DNA of 64,000 bases from an uncultured delta proteobacterium (GTDB taxonomy: Bacteria; Desulfobacterota; Desulfovibrionia; Desulfovibrionales; Desulfovibrionaceae), in contig LT599018.1 of assembly GCA_900079685.1 (NCBI GenBank), positions 551,012 through 615,011 of the forward strand, in the 5' to 3' direction. Shown here piece after piece: positions 34,755 to 46,897 of this stretch. Both the position numbers and the translations under genes were made by a program. The notes under the pieces were generated by a model. It had not been told where the DNA came from and did no database searches. It saw only the letters and a program-made list of their open reading frames with translations. Within the stretch, counting starts at the first letter, position 1. Each line of letters opens with the position of its first letter.

Positions 34755-36785
34755 GTGGCATCCATCTTCAATCTGCAAACCGGGTACGCGCCCGGCGGCG
34801 ACCAGCCCGAAGCCATCGACCAGCTGGCGGCCAACCTGGAGCAGGGCGTCACGGACCAGGTGCTGCTCGGCGTCACGGGGTCCGGCAAGACCTTCACCAT
34901 GGCCCAGACCATCGCGCGGGTGAACCGGCCCGCTCTCATCCTGGCGCCCAACAAAACTCTCGCGGCGCAGCTGTATAACGAGTTCCGCGGTCTTTTCCCG
35001 CATAACGCTGTGGAGTATTTCGTCAGCTACTATGACTATTACCTCCCCGAAGCGTATGTGCCGGCGGCGGATCTGTATATCGAAAAAGATTCGTCCATCA
35101 ACGACAATATCGAAAAGCTGCGCCACGCGGCCACCCATGCGCTCTTGACGCGGCCGGACGTCATCATCATCGCGTCCGTTTCCTGCATTTACGGCCTGGG
35201 CTCCCCGGACTACTACGCCAAACTCATCGTGCCGGTGGAGGCGGGGCAGCGGTTGTCCATGGATTCGGTCATCGAGCGGCTGGTGGATATCCAGTACACG
35301 CGCAACGATTACGACTTCCACCGCGGAACCTTCCGGGTACGCGGGGACGTGTTGGAAGTCATCCCGGCCTACCAGCACGAAAAAGCGCTGCGCCTTGAAT
35401 TTTTCGGCGACGAGCTGGAAGAGATCAGCGAAGTGGACGCCCTGACCGGGCAAAAGCTCGGCCGCATGACGAAGACCGTCATCTACCCCGCCAGCCACTA
35501 TGTGACGGACAGGGACAACCTCTCCCGCGCGGCGCATGACATCCGGGACGAGTTGCGCGAGCGGCTCACCTGGTTCAAGGAACAAAACAAGCTGGTGGAA
35601 GCCCAGCGCCTTGAGCAGCGAACCGTCATGGACCTGGAGATGATGGAGGAGATCGGCTACTGCAAGGGCATAGAAAACTACTCCCGGCACCTGGACGGGC
35701 GCGGCCCCGGCAGCGCCCCCTCCTGTCTTCTGGACTATTTCCCGAAGGATTTCGTGCTGTTCATCGACGAATCGCACATCACCGTGCCGCAGGTCGGCGC
35801 CATGTACAAGGGCGACCAGTCACGCAAAGGCACTTTGGTGGAGTACGGGTTCCGGCTGCCGTCCGCTCTGGACAACAGACCCCTGTGTTTTGAGGAATTC
35901 CTGGAGCGCATCCACCAGACCGTGTACGTTTCCGCAACGCCGGGCAAGTGGGAAATTGAGAGAGCCCAGGGCATTGTCGCGGAGCAGATCATCCGGCCCA
36001 CCGGGCTTATTGATCCGGTTGTGGAAGTCCGCCCGGTTACGGGGCAAATGGACGACCTGATGGCGGAGTGCAAAGCCAGGGCGGCGCGCGACGAGCGGGT
36101 CCTGGTGACCACGCTTACCAAGCGCATGGCCGAGGACCTGACCGAATATTTCCGGTCCATGGGGGTGCAGGCGCGGTATCTGCACTCGGATATCGACACC
36201 CTTGAGCGGATGGCCCTTATCAACGCCTTGCGCAAGAAAGAGTTTGACGTGCTCGTGGGCATCAACCTCCTGCGCGAAGGGCTGGATATCCCGGAAGTTT
36301 CCCTGGTCGCGATTCTGGATGCGGACAAAGAAGGCTTTTTGCGCTCGACCGGGTCGCTTATCCAGACCTTCGGCCGCGCGGCGCGCAACAGCAACGGCCG
36401 TGTAATTATGTACGCGGACGGCGTTACCGCGTCCATGCGCGCCGCCATGGACGAGACCGAACGCCGCCGGAAAAAACAGAGCGACTTTAACGAGGAGCAC
36501 GGCATAACGCCGGTGACCATCCGCAAGGATGTTGATACGCCCTTTGATTCCCTGTTCGCGCCGGATACCCAGGGAGGCGGCAAAAAACGCGGCAGGAAAG
36601 TCGGGCAGGAGAGCGTGCGGCCGAAAGCGGCGGAACTGCCGCCCATGTCCGCCGAGGAAATCGGCGTCCGGATACAGAAGCTGGAACGGGAGATGCGCGA
36701 CGCCGCCCGCGAGCTTGAGTTCGAACGCGCGGCTACGCTGCGCGACACCATCCGCGATCTGCGGGAAACACTGATCGGGTTGTAA
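34755..36785 (+). CDS. uvrB: UvrABC system protein B
   Basis: UvrB verifies DNA damage delivered by UvrA and prepares incision by UvrC. The 676-aa product has Walker A GVTGSGKT at 39-46, the beta-hairpin [27 protein letters not shown], the TATPGKWE-type [11 protein letters not shown] helicase motif, and [26 protein letters not shown]. The C-terminal UVR coiled coil ([31 protein letters not shown]) that contacts UvrC is present. The start is GTG behind AAGGA. mfd, which hands stalled polymerase to this pathway, is at 10.7 kb. Confidence 0.97.
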   Translation: MASIFNLQTGYAPGGDQPEAIDQLAANLEQGVTDQVLLGVTGSGKTFTMAQTIARVNRPALILAPNKTLAAQLYNEFRGLFPHNAVEYFVSYYDYYLPEAYVPAADLYIEKDSSINDNIEKLRHAATHALLTRPDVIIIASVSCIYGLGSPDYYAKLIVPVEAGQRLSMDSVIERLVDIQYTRNDYDFHRGTFRVRGDVLEVIPAYQHEKALRLEFFGDELEEISEVDALTGQKLGRMTKTVIYPASHYVTDRDNLSRAAHDIRDELRERLTWFKEQNKLVEAQRLEQRTVMDLEMMEEIGYCKGIENYSRHLDGRGPGSAPSCLLDYFPKDFVLFIDESHITVPQVGAMYKGDQSRKGTLVEYGFRLPSALDNRPLCFEEFLERIHQTVYVSATPGKWEIERAQGIVAEQIIRPTGLIDPVVEVRPVTGQMDDLMAECKARAARDERVLVTTLTKRMAEDLTEYFRSMGVQARYLHSDIDTLERMALINALRKKEFDVLVGINLLREGLDIPEVSLVAILDADKEGFLRSTGSLIQTFGRAARNSNGRVIMYADGVTASMRAAMDETERRRKKQSDFNEEHGITPVTIRKDVDTPFDSLFAPDTQGGGKKRGRKVGQESVRPKAAELPPMSAEEIGVRIQKLEREMRDAARELEFERAATLRDTIRDLRETLIGL

Positions 36786-36800
36786 CAAACGGAGTTCCGC

Positions 36801-39640
<2,840 letters not shown>

Positions 39641-39663
39641 CTTTTTTGCCTGAGGATTTTTGT

Positions 39664-40458
39664 ATGCAAACGCCGATCATTGTCCCAATCATCGTCATGG
39701 GCGCGGCAGGCCGCATGGGATCAACCATTACCCGCCTGGTGCGCGAGGACGCTTCTCTGCGGCTCGCGGGCAGGGTTGAGCACGCCGCCCGGCTGGGGGA
39801 ACTGACCCCGGTTGAGGGATGCGCTGACGGCGACAGCCTTGAGGCTGTTCTTGCCGGTATTACCAAACCCGTCATCATTGACTTCACTTCTCCCGCCTCC
39901 AGCGTGGCCACGGCGAACATCGCGGCGAAACACGGCGCCGGGCAGGTTATCGGGACGACCGGCCTCACGGAGCAGGAACTCGCCGAGTTGCGGGCCTGCG
40001 CGGAAAAGACCCCGATTTTCTGGTCGCCCAACATGAGCGTGGGCGTGAACGTGCTGCTGAAAATTCTGCCGGAACTGGCCCGCTTGCTGGGCGAAAATTA
40101 TGATATGGAAATGGTGGAAATCCACCATAACAAGAAAAAGGATTCCCCAAGCGGCACCGCACTGCGCCTTGCCGAAGCCATGGCCAAGGCGCGGGACTGG
40201 GAGTTGAAGGACGTCGCCTGCTGCCACCGCGAGGGCATCGTCGGCGAGCGACCCAAAAAAGAAATGGGGTTGCAGACCGTGCGCGGCGGCGACGTGGTCG
40301 GCGTGCACACCGCGTATTTCCTGGGACAAGGAGAACGCATCGAAGTGACGCATCAGGCTCATTCGCGCGAGAATTTCGCCCAGGGGGCCTTGCGGGCGGC
40401 CAAATGGCTCGCCGCGCAAAAGGCGGGCGGGCTTTATTCCATGGAAGACATGCTGTAG
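39664..40458 (+). CDS. dapB: 4-hydroxy-tetrahydrodipicolinate reductase
   Basis: DapB makes tetrahydrodipicolinate for lysine and diaminopimelate. The 264-aa product has the NAD(P)H motif VMGAAGRMGS (residues 12-20), IDFTSPASSVATANIAA, GTTGLTEQEL, and the active-site segment EIHHNKKKDSPSGTALRLAEA. The C-terminal FLGQGERIEVTHQAHSRENFAQGALRAAKWL is also typical. The ATG follows GAGGATTTTTGT; a start six codons earlier is in frame. lysC, first enzyme of the same pathway, is at 4.4 kb in a different operon. Confidence 0.95.
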   Translation: MQTPIIVPIIVMGAAGRMGSTITRLVREDASLRLAGRVEHAARLGELTPVEGCADGDSLEAVLAGITKPVIIDFTSPASSVATANIAAKHGAGQVIGTTGLTEQELAELRACAEKTPIFWSPNMSVGVNVLLKILPELARLLGENYDMEMVEIHHNKKKDSPSGTALRLAEAMAKARDWELKDVACCHREGIVGERPKKEMGLQTVRGGDVVGVHTAYFLGQGERIEVTHQAHSRENFAQGALRAAKWLAAQKAGGLYSMEDML

Positions 40459-40506
40459 ATCGCGGCCCTCGGGACGATGCTGTAGCGCACGATAAAGGAG
40501 CCATTG

Positions 40507-42162
40507 ATGAAGATCGGCATACTCCAGAATAATCCCATAGCGGGTGACCTTACGGGAAATGCCGCCGCCCTGCTCGCGGCGGTCCGCAACGCGGCGTCCA
40601 CGGGCGCGGACGTATGCATTGCCCCGGAACTCGCTCTGTGCGCGCACCCGCCGTCTGACCTCCTGCTCAGTGAATCGTTCATCGTCGCCTGCGGGAAAAC
40701 CTTGCAGGCGATGGCCCAGACCTTACAGAGCGAATCGCTCCCGCCGCTTCTTCTCGGCGCTCCGGTTGCCAACCCGGTCCCCCAGGGCAAAAGCATCCAC
40801 AACGGCGCCGTGTTTTTGCGGGACGGCAAGGTTATCGTCATCTGCCGCAAGGTTTTGCTCCCCTGCGAAGGCAGCCGGGAAGACCAGCGCTATTTCGAGC
40901 CCGGGGTCGCCTGCGGCATGGTCCAGTACAAAGGCTGGCGGCTCGCCGTGACCATCGGTGAGGATATCTGGAACGACCGCACATTCTGGCACGGGCGGCG
41001 CACCTATGAGACGGACCCGGTCGCGGAAGCCATGACCAGCGGGGCCGACGGGTTGATTAACCTCGCGGCGCTGCCGTTCCAGATCGGCGGGGATTACCTC
41101 CACGAGCGCATGCTCGGCTGGTCCGCCGTCCGGTACCGGGTTCCGCTTCTCTGCGCGAACCAGGCCGGCGGCCAGGACGGGCTGATTTACGGCGGCAAGA
41201 GCGTCTGTTTCAGCCCCTACGGGGCCGTCACGGCCCGTGCGGCGGCCTTTGCCGAGGACGTGCTGCTTGTGGACCTGGTGAAACCCGGCGACCCCATTGA
41301 CGCGCCGGCCCCTTCGGATGAAGCCGATATCTGGGCCGCCCTGACGCTCGGCATCCGCGACTTCGTGCGCAAATGCGGCTTTTCCAGCGTTGTGCTCGGG
41401 CTTTCCGGCGGGATGGATTCCGCCCTGGTCGCGGCCCTGGCCGTGGACGCCCTGGGGCCGGAGAACGTGCTCGGTGTTCTGTTGCCGTCGCCGTTCACGT
41501 CCGGGGAAAGTATCGACGTTGCGGAAAAACTCGCGGCCAATCTTGGCATCAAAACGCACACCGTCCCGATCGAGCCCATGATGCGGGCGTTTGAGGGCGC
41601 GTTCGAACCCGTGTTCGCCGGCAGAAAACGGGATGTGACGGAGGACAACCTCCAGGCCCGGATCAGGGGCACGGTATTGATGTCTCTTTCCAACAAATTC
41701 GGTCACATGCTGCTGAATACGGGCAACAAGTCCGAAATCGCGATGGGGTACTGCACCCTTTACGGCGACAGCTGCGGCGCGCTCGCCGTTATCGGCGATC
41801 TGTACAAAACCCAGGTGTTTTCCCTGGCCCGGTGGTACAACCAGCGCCAAGGGCATGACCGCATACCACAGTTCATTATCGACCGTCCCCCTTCGGCGGA
41901 ACTGCATCCGGACCAGAAGGACGAAGACTCCCTGCCGCCTTATGACGTGCTGGACAAGATCCTGTATGACCATATCGAAATGCGGATGGGCTTCGATACG
42001 CTGTGCGAAGTGGGGCACGCCCCGGAAGTCGTCAAGCGGACGCTGCATCTTTTGACGATTGCCGAGTTCAAGCGCCACCAGGGTCCGCCCGCCCTGTGCG
42101 TGAGCCAGCGCGCCTTCGGGAGCGGCTGGCGTATGCGGATCGCCTGCAAACCGGCGCAATAA
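40507..42162 (+). CDS. nadE: NAD synthetase of the glutamine-dependent architecture, catalytic Cys absent
   Basis: NadE amidates deamido-NAD to NAD. The 551-aa chain has an N-terminal nitrilase-like glutaminase domain and a C-terminal synthetase domain with the PP-loop LGLSGGMDSALVAALAVDAL near residue 298 and NTGNKSEIAMGYCTLYGD. In the glutaminase domain Glu41 and Lys115 of the E-K-C triad are present, but the nucleophile position is Gly151 (IGEDIWND instead of ICEDIW; codon GGT at 40957-40959). As written, the domain should not hydrolyse glutamine, so the enzyme may use free ammonia. AAGGAG lies ahead of TTG-ATG; I take the ATG. A strong terminator follows. Confidence 0.94.
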   Translation: MKIGILQNNPIAGDLTGNAAALLAAVRNAASTGADVCIAPELALCAHPPSDLLLSESFIVACGKTLQAMAQTLQSESLPPLLLGAPVANPVPQGKSIHNGAVFLRDGKVIVICRKVLLPCEGSREDQRYFEPGVACGMVQYKGWRLAVTIGEDIWNDRTFWHGRRTYETDPVAEAMTSGADGLINLAALPFQIGGDYLHERMLGWSAVRYRVPLLCANQAGGQDGLIYGGKSVCFSPYGAVTARAAAFAEDVLLVDLVKPGDPIDAPAPSDEADIWAALTLGIRDFVRKCGFSSVVLGLSGGMDSALVAALAVDALGPENVLGVLLPSPFTSGESIDVAEKLAANLGIKTHTVPIEPMMRAFEGAFEPVFAGRKRDVTEDNLQARIRGTVLMSLSNKFGHMLLNTGNKSEIAMGYCTLYGDSCGALAVIGDLYKTQVFSLARWYNQRQGHDRIPQFIIDRPPSAELHPDQKDEDSLPPYDVLDKILYDHIEMRMGFDTLCEVGHAPEVVKRTLHLLTIAEFKRHQGPPALCVSQRAFGSGWRMRIACKPAQ

Positions 42163-42180
42163 CGCGCACCCGGACATAAC

Positions 42181-42230
42181 GCGTCCTCCGGGCATGGGGC
42201 GGTGGCCTCATGCCCGGAGGACGCGTTTTT
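42181..42230 (+). terminator. Terminator after nadE
   Basis: A 15-bp perfect stem (GCGTCCTCCGGGCAT / ATGCCCGGAGGACGC) that can extend by further pairs into a GC-rich loop, followed by GTTTTT. Confidence 0.9.
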
Positions 42231-42328
42231 GCGGTGGGGATCACAATGTATCCATCCCCCTTTGCACAATCCGCCGGTTTTGCGTAAACTAAGACTTTGG
42301 TTCCGGCACACATACGGAGGCGTAAACG

Positions 42329-42757
42329 ATGTCATTTCACAAAGTGGAAGTGTTCGGGCATGTCGTGTACAGCCCGGATCTGTCTTACGATGACCTTCTG
42401 GCGCGGGAGGAAGGGATCAAGGCCATGGTGCAGACCGTGCTTGAAAAAGCGGGCGGGGACTTTATCCATTTCGAGGCGCTGGGAGACGCGTTGCGGTTTC
42501 AGTGCGTCCTTACGGAAGAGCGCGAGGAAGCGTTCCATGCGATTTGCGATAACCTTGCCCCCGCGGTGAAAAACGGTCTTGACGCCCGGTTACTCATGGT
42601 GGATAAGGACTTGGACACGTTATATTTCTATTCGGTAACCGGCGGCAAATGGCAGGAGGCTCTCGTGGGGCTTCCTCCAGCGGGATACACGGCCCCGCCG
42701 CAGGCGGTAAAACTGGAAAAACCGCCGACGGACCACGCACGGTCGAAAAAGAAGTAA
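42329..42757 (+). CDS. Conserved hypothetical protein
   Basis: I do not recognise this 142-aa soluble protein. It starts MSFHKVEVFGHVVYSPDLSYDDLLAREEGIKAMV, has a mixed alpha/beta composition without Cys clusters or membrane segments, and ends in a Pro/Lys-rich tail (KPPTDHARSKKK). CGGAGGCG lies seven nt before the ATG. It stands alone between the nadE terminator and tRNA-Leu, eight bases before the tRNA. Mid-sequence features (KNGLDARLLMVDKDLDTLYFYSVTGGKWQEALVGLPP) look like a structured domain, so it is likely a real gene. Confidence 0.75.
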   Translation: MSFHKVEVFGHVVYSPDLSYDDLLAREEGIKAMVQTVLEKAGGDFIHFEALGDALRFQCVLTEEREEAFHAICDNLAPAVKNGLDARLLMVDKDLDTLYFYSVTGGKWQEALVGLPPAGYTAPPQAVKLEKPPTDHARSKKK

Positions 42758-42764
42758 CCCGCCC

Positions 42765-42851
42765 GCCCGGGTGGTGGAATTGGTAGACACAAGGGACTTA
42801 AAATCCCTCGGAGGAAACTCTGTACGGGTTCAAGTCCCGTCCTGGGCACCA
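42765..42851 (+). tRNA. tRNA-Leu (UAA anticodon)
   Basis: Complete cloverleaf with acceptor stem GCCCGGG / CCTGGGC, an anticodon loop CTTAAAA giving UAA, a long class-II variable arm, GGTTCAAGTC in the T arm, and an encoded CCA end. It reads UUA and UUG codons. A hairpin terminator follows. Confidence 0.97.
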
Positions 42852-42865
42852 TTGAAATAATTGAA

Positions 42866-42904
42866 AAAAGCGCCTTTCGCTGCCATCCGCGAAGGCGCTT
42901 TTAC
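42866..42904 (+). terminator. Terminator after tRNA-Leu
   Basis: Stem AAAAGCGCCTTTCGC / GCGAAGGCGCTTTT with one bulged T and an 8-nt loop, ending in TTTTA. Confidence 0.8.
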
Positions 42905-42920
42905 CTGACAAGGAGATGGT

Positions 42921-43958
42921 ATGCGCTTCTTCCGGTCCGATGCCCTCAAACCTCTCATCGCGGCAAATTTGAAAAAAATCGGTGTTTGTGACGACGGTTG
43001 TTTTCATGTTTCGGAATCCGTCATCCAGACGTCCTTACGCGGCGTCGATTCCCACGGGATAACCCTGTTCCCCCATTACCACGCGGTTGCCGTGTCCGGC
43101 CGCATCAATAAGAAACCGTCCTTTTCCCACGAGCGCACGGGCGCTTCCGTGGCCGTGTTTGACGCGGACTACGGCTACGGGCACCACGCCGGGGCCGAGG
43201 CCATGCGCCTGGCAACGGATATCGCTCACGAAACCGGCGTCGGGGTTGTTTCGGTCACGCATTCCAGCCATTTCGGCGCGGCGGCGTATTTCGGGTTTCT
43301 GGCGGCGGCACGCGACATGATAGGGCTTTCCTTCACCAACGCCCCGGCCTCGGTGGTGGCGTACAACGCGGCAACCTCCTTTTTCGGCACCAACCCCGTG
43401 TGCGTCGTGGTCCCGATGCGGGACGAGGGACCGTTCTGCCTCGATATGGCCACCTCGTCCATGTCCACGAACAAACTCGCCAATTACCGGCGGACGGACA
43501 CGCCCCTGGAACCGGGGTGGGGGTTCGACGCCCAGGGCAAGGGAACAGCGGACCCGCATGCCGCGAAATACGTGGGACCCTTCGGCGGATATAAGGGCTA
43601 CGGCCTCGGCATGATGGTGGAGATTTTCTGCGGCCTGCTGGCCGGCGGCCCGGTTGCCACACAACTGGAAACCATGCTCAAGGACCTTCACGTGCGGCGG
43701 TCTTTGAGCCAGTGTTTCATTGCGCTGGACATCGCGCGGTTTCAGGATACGGCCGCGTTCAAGGCGCGTTTGCAGGAGATGGCTGACGGTATTCGCGCAC
43801 TGCCGCGAGCCGATGCCGAGGTTCCCGTGATGATCCCCGGCGACCCGGAAAAGATATCGCATGCAAACCGCCTGGTCGCCGGGATTCCTGTGGACGACCC
43901 CATGTACGAAAGGTTCATCGCCATTGACCTGGCGTTTGAAACAGCTTTGATGCCGTAA
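42921..43958 (+). CDS. Malate/L-lactate (Ldh family) NAD(P)-dependent oxidoreductase
   Basis: This family (PF02615) includes malate, L-sulfolactate, ureidoglycolate and related 2-hydroxyacid dehydrogenases. It is unrelated to classical LDH/MDH. The 345-aa product has SLRGVDSHGITLFPHY near the N-terminus (conserved His), GYGHHAGAEAMRLA, VTHSSHFGAAAYF, FFGTNPVCVVVPM, and the C-terminal GPFGGYKGYGLGMMVEIFCGLLAGG. The start ATG is behind AAGGAG. It is flanked by terminators and monocistronic. The substrate cannot be set from sequence; in a sulfonate- or lactate-using anaerobe sulfolactate or malate are candidates. Confidence 0.88.
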   Translation: MRFFRSDALKPLIAANLKKIGVCDDGCFHVSESVIQTSLRGVDSHGITLFPHYHAVAVSGRINKKPSFSHERTGASVAVFDADYGYGHHAGAEAMRLATDIAHETGVGVVSVTHSSHFGAAAYFGFLAAARDMIGLSFTNAPASVVAYNAATSFFGTNPVCVVVPMRDEGPFCLDMATSSMSTNKLANYRRTDTPLEPGWGFDAQGKGTADPHAAKYVGPFGGYKGYGLGMMVEIFCGLLAGGPVATQLETMLKDLHVRRSLSQCFIALDIARFQDTAAFKARLQEMADGIRALPRADAEVPVMIPGDPEKISHANRLVAGIPVDDPMYERFIAIDLAFETALMP

Positions 43959-43980
43959 CTGCCCGCACCATTTGGCAAAC

Positions 43981-44016
43981 GCATAAGGCCGCCCACGGGC
44001 GGCCTTATGCGTTCTT
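43981..44016. terminator. Bidirectional terminator
   Basis: Perfect 13-bp stem GCATAAGGCCGCC / GGCGGCCTTATGC with a CACG loop, followed by GTTCTTTT on plus, between convergent genes. Confidence 0.88.
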
Positions 44017-44027
44017 TTGCGCCGTGA

Positions 44028-45659
44028 CTACCTGCTCCGTCCGGGCAGCAGAATTTTGTCCGCCGGGGCGGCAACCGTGACCTTGTGCTCAATGGTCCGC
44101 GCCTCGTTCGGCTGCAAGGTGAATTTCCAGCGATAGACCTTGGTGGCGCCGAGCTGGGCCGCTGTGACGGTTTTTTCCGGGGTGGGTTTGGATTCCACCG
44201 TGAGTTTGATGGCGGTATCCTGTTCGTCCGGAAGCGGGTCCTCCACCCAGACATCGACCGCCCGGCCGCGCGTGTTCCGGACGATGATCTCCCAGTGCCA
44301 GAGCATGTTCTGCTCTTTGCTGATAAAACCGGTTTCGCCGGTGCTGCGTTTCACGTCGCGCATGGTGGCGCTGACCTGCGGGTCCGTGCCGAAAAACAGC
44401 GTCGCCTTGCTGCCGTTGATCGAAAGGGTCTGTTCGCCGATGGCGACATCGTCCACGAACAGGCGGGCCTTGCCCTGGGGCAACTCAAGGGCTTTATCCA
44501 GCGAGAGGGAGGCCGTGAGGAACCCTTTCGGGTTGACGCTCGGCTGTATCGTGTAATGGTAGGATGCCGTGTAATCGTCTTTGGCAAGGGGCAGGGTCAC
44601 CGCGACATTGTTGTCTATGGTCTTCCTGCCCAGGCTCCAGAGGCGGAAGGTTCCCATTTCCTCCTGGACGGGCGCCGGAGCCCTTTGAGAGGCTTCCTTC
44701 ATGTCAAAAGCCTGCGACATCTGGGCCATGGGCTCGGCCATCATGTTCCGGCGGGGCGCGGGCGGCGGCGTATCCTTGGAGGTCAGGCCGATCTGCCAGG
44801 GCGTGAGGACCGAGGGCCGGATGGACGTGTCGCGGCGCGTGGTGGAGATATACACCTCGACGTCCGTCCAGGTTCCGCCGCTGTTCTGGGAGAGGGTCAC
44901 GTCCTGCTCGATGCGGAGCAGGTCCTTGGCCGGGTAGGCCGTCAAACGGTAAGACGCGCGGCTGGAGCCGGGCATGATGTAGCTGTAACGGACAAACGCG
45001 GGTTTGTTCTCGGGGCCGGAAAAGGGAATGACGGCCACGTTGCGGACATTGGCGGCATCGTAAGCCTGTAATTTTTTCTGGGCCTTGCTCATGGCGACTT
45101 GCAATTCTTCCAGCTCCCGCGCATCCAGGCTCTCTTCGGCGTAGAGTGCCGCAAGGCGCTCGGCATAGGCGGCATCCAATTTCATGATGTCGTCCGTCTT
45201 GAATTTTTCGGCGTTGGGATCAAGATTTTCCCACAGCGCGAGCCGGGTTTTCCGGGCTTTTATCCCGGCGTTTTTCCGGTCTATTTCCGTGCGGATGGAT
45301 TTGATGGCGTCAAGCAGGGTCTGGCGTTCCGCGTTTTCCCCCTCCGCCTGGCCGTCAGCGGCATTCATACGCGGAACCGGTTCCGCCGCGGGGTCCAGCC
45401 AGTAAAATCCGTTGGCGGGGGAATCGTTCACCGTCGCGAAAAACGTCGCCCGGGAAGCGTTCGCCGGGAGGATGACTTTCAGGCCCTGCCCTTTACCGGG
45501 GATGGATTCCGGCTTGATCCGTTCTTCCACGGTCAGATGAATTTCATTGGGGTAGAAAAGAGCCGCCACGGGCCGTGCGGGAGCGGTGGAAGCGACGGCG
45601 GCGCCGGGGAAGAGCAGCAGGGCGGCAAGGCCGAGCCGCAAGAGGAGAGAGTGTTTCAT
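44028..45659 (-). CDS. DUF4139 domain-containing exported protein
   Basis: The 543-aa product has a signal peptide (to about residue 24, PGAAVAST) and is otherwise periplasmic. The N-terminal part has a helical/coiled region (LLDAIKSIRTEIDRKNAGIKARKTRLALWE, ELEELQVAMSKAQKKLQAYDAANVRNVAV). The C-terminal half matches DUF4139, with SYTASYHYTIQP-like and NTRGRAVDVWVEDPLPDEQDTAIKLTVESKPTPEKT and a KVYRWKFTLQPNEARTIEHKVTV end. Members are often annotated as mucoidy inhibitor MuiA-like; the real role is unknown. It lies downstream of a terminator-like gap from the AEC gene. Confidence 0.8.
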   Translation of the reverse strand: MKHSLLLRLGLAALLLFPGAAVASTAPARPVAALFYPNEIHLTVEERIKPESIPGKGQGLKVILPANASRATFFATVNDSPANGFYWLDPAAEPVPRMNAADGQAEGENAERQTLLDAIKSIRTEIDRKNAGIKARKTRLALWENLDPNAEKFKTDDIMKLDAAYAERLAALYAEESLDARELEELQVAMSKAQKKLQAYDAANVRNVAVIPFSGPENKPAFVRYSYIMPGSSRASYRLTAYPAKDLLRIEQDVTLSQNSGGTWTDVEVYISTTRRDTSIRPSVLTPWQIGLTSKDTPPPAPRRNMMAEPMAQMSQAFDMKEASQRAPAPVQEEMGTFRLWSLGRKTIDNNVAVTLPLAKDDYTASYHYTIQPSVNPKGFLTASLSLDKALELPQGKARLFVDDVAIGEQTLSINGSKATLFFGTDPQVSATMRDVKRSTGETGFISKEQNMLWHWEIIVRNTRGRAVDVWVEDPLPDEQDTAIKLTVESKPTPEKTVTAAQLGATKVYRWKFTLQPNEARTIEHKVTVAAPADKILLPGRSR

Positions 45660-45721
45660 TGGGTATTCCTCGAAAGGTAGTGAGTAAACATCATCTTACG
45701 GCATGCCGGGGAGAGTATCAA

Positions 45722-45753
45722 GGCCGCCGCGCATGCCGGAAATACCGGCGGCC
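45722..45753 (-). terminator. Weak terminator-like hairpin after the AEC gene
   Basis: Stem GGCCGCCG / CGGCGGCC enclosing a small CCGG-N5-CCGG hairpin. On the minus strand it is followed by TTGATACT, so the U-tract is poor. Confidence 0.35.
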
Positions 45754-45794
45754 GTGCCGTCCGTTCCGGCATGGCGGAGAAGGAGGGGGACTCT

Positions 45795-46745
45795 TCAGTA
45801 CAGAAAAAGCACGATGAGCGTCATATACAACGGTATCGTTATGATGGAAAGCACTGTTGAAAAGCTGATGACGATCGTCGCATAGCGGATATCGGTTTTG
45901 TAGTAGGCGGAGATGATCGCTGCGTTTATCATGACGGGCAGGGAAGCCTGGATGATGAAAACGTTGCGCATAAGGGGCGGAACAGCGAAAAAATTCGTCA
46001 GAAGGATGATGAGCAGCGGGCTGACAAGGAAACGCCCCGCGAGCACGGCGACGATGTCTTTATCCAGCGCGATGTCTTCCCGTTTTATGGTGCTGACCAT
46101 CATGCCGACGTACATGGTGCCGAGCGCGACCACCATATCGCCGACGTATTTACAGGTTTTATCGAGAAAGGCGGGCAGCCTCACATCGAAATATACCAGC
46201 AGCAATCCCAGGCAGAAGCCGATCATGGGCGGAGAAAAAACGCGTTTCAGCGTCTCGCGGCTTATAAAAGAGACGGCCGTGCCCTGCCCGCTGCGGGCGA
46301 TGCTGTAACACCCCACGACCCAGAAAAAGGTGGCATTGCCGAAAAAATAGATCAGGGCATAGGGCAGGCCGGTCTCGCCGAACAGGGCGAGGTTGATGGG
46401 CAGCCCGATGGTCATGGCGTTGGAGGTGGCAAAGCCTGTCCGGAACATGCCTTTTCTGGCGGGTGCCGTGTGCAGGAGCCAGGTAAGGACGACGGCCAGG
46501 CTGAACGCCGTCAGCATGGAAATAAAGGGGATGCCCGTTCCGGCGAGCAGGGGGAGGAGCAGTTCCCTGTCCACGGTGGTCGTAACGGTGCGTAAAAGGA
46601 ACGGCGGCAACGCGACAAGTGTCAGAAAGCGGGGCAGCGCCGCCATGATTTCAGGCCCGGCATAGCCCCTGCGCGCAAGGATGAACCCGAGAAGCCCCAG
46701 CAGAAAAATGGTGGAAACACCGGAAAAAGCATTCAGAATGGTCAT
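45795..46745 (-). CDS. AEC family transporter
   Basis: Auxin-efflux-carrier-type proteins move small organic acids across the inner membrane. The 316-aa product has about ten membrane segments. It begins MTILNAFSGVSTIFLLGLLGFILARRGY, with TGFATSNAMTIGLPINLALFGETGLPYALIYFF mid-protein and a C-terminal YYKTDIRYATIVISFSTVLSIITIPLYM, both typical of the family. AGGGAAC lies ahead of the ATG. The longer in-frame extension (to 47039) overlaps a terminator and the next gene and is rejected. Substrate unknown; malate or similar is possible from homologues. Confidence 0.85.
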   Translation of the reverse strand: MTILNAFSGVSTIFLLGLLGFILARRGYAGPEIMAALPRFLTLVALPPFLLRTVTTTVDRELLLPLLAGTGIPFISMLTAFSLAVVLTWLLHTAPARKGMFRTGFATSNAMTIGLPINLALFGETGLPYALIYFFGNATFFWVVGCYSIARSGQGTAVSFISRETLKRVFSPPMIGFCLGLLLVYFDVRLPAFLDKTCKYVGDMVVALGTMYVGMMVSTIKREDIALDKDIVAVLAGRFLVSPLLIILLTNFFAVPPLMRNVFIIQASLPVMINAAIISAYYKTDIRYATIVISFSTVLSIITIPLYMTLIVLFLY

Positions 46746-46847
46746 GTGGTTCCCTTGGGGGATGTTTCCGAACATCCCGCCCGCGTAAAATCTGCTTTCA
46801 CATACGCCACCTTGCGTTGACTGGCAACCGGCGCGGCGGGTGAACGA

Positions 46848-46874
46848 AAAAACGCACCCATCAGGATGCGTTTT
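46848..46874 (-). terminator. Terminator between the Cys-protein gene and the AEC gene
   Basis: Stem AAAAACGCA / TGCGTTTTT with the loop closed further by CC/GG around ATCA. A and T runs flank both sides, so it can end transcription in either direction; on the minus strand it lies just after the 108-aa Cys-protein gene. Confidence 0.7.
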
Positions 46875-46897
46875 TGGGGGGATAGTCCGGGCGAACG

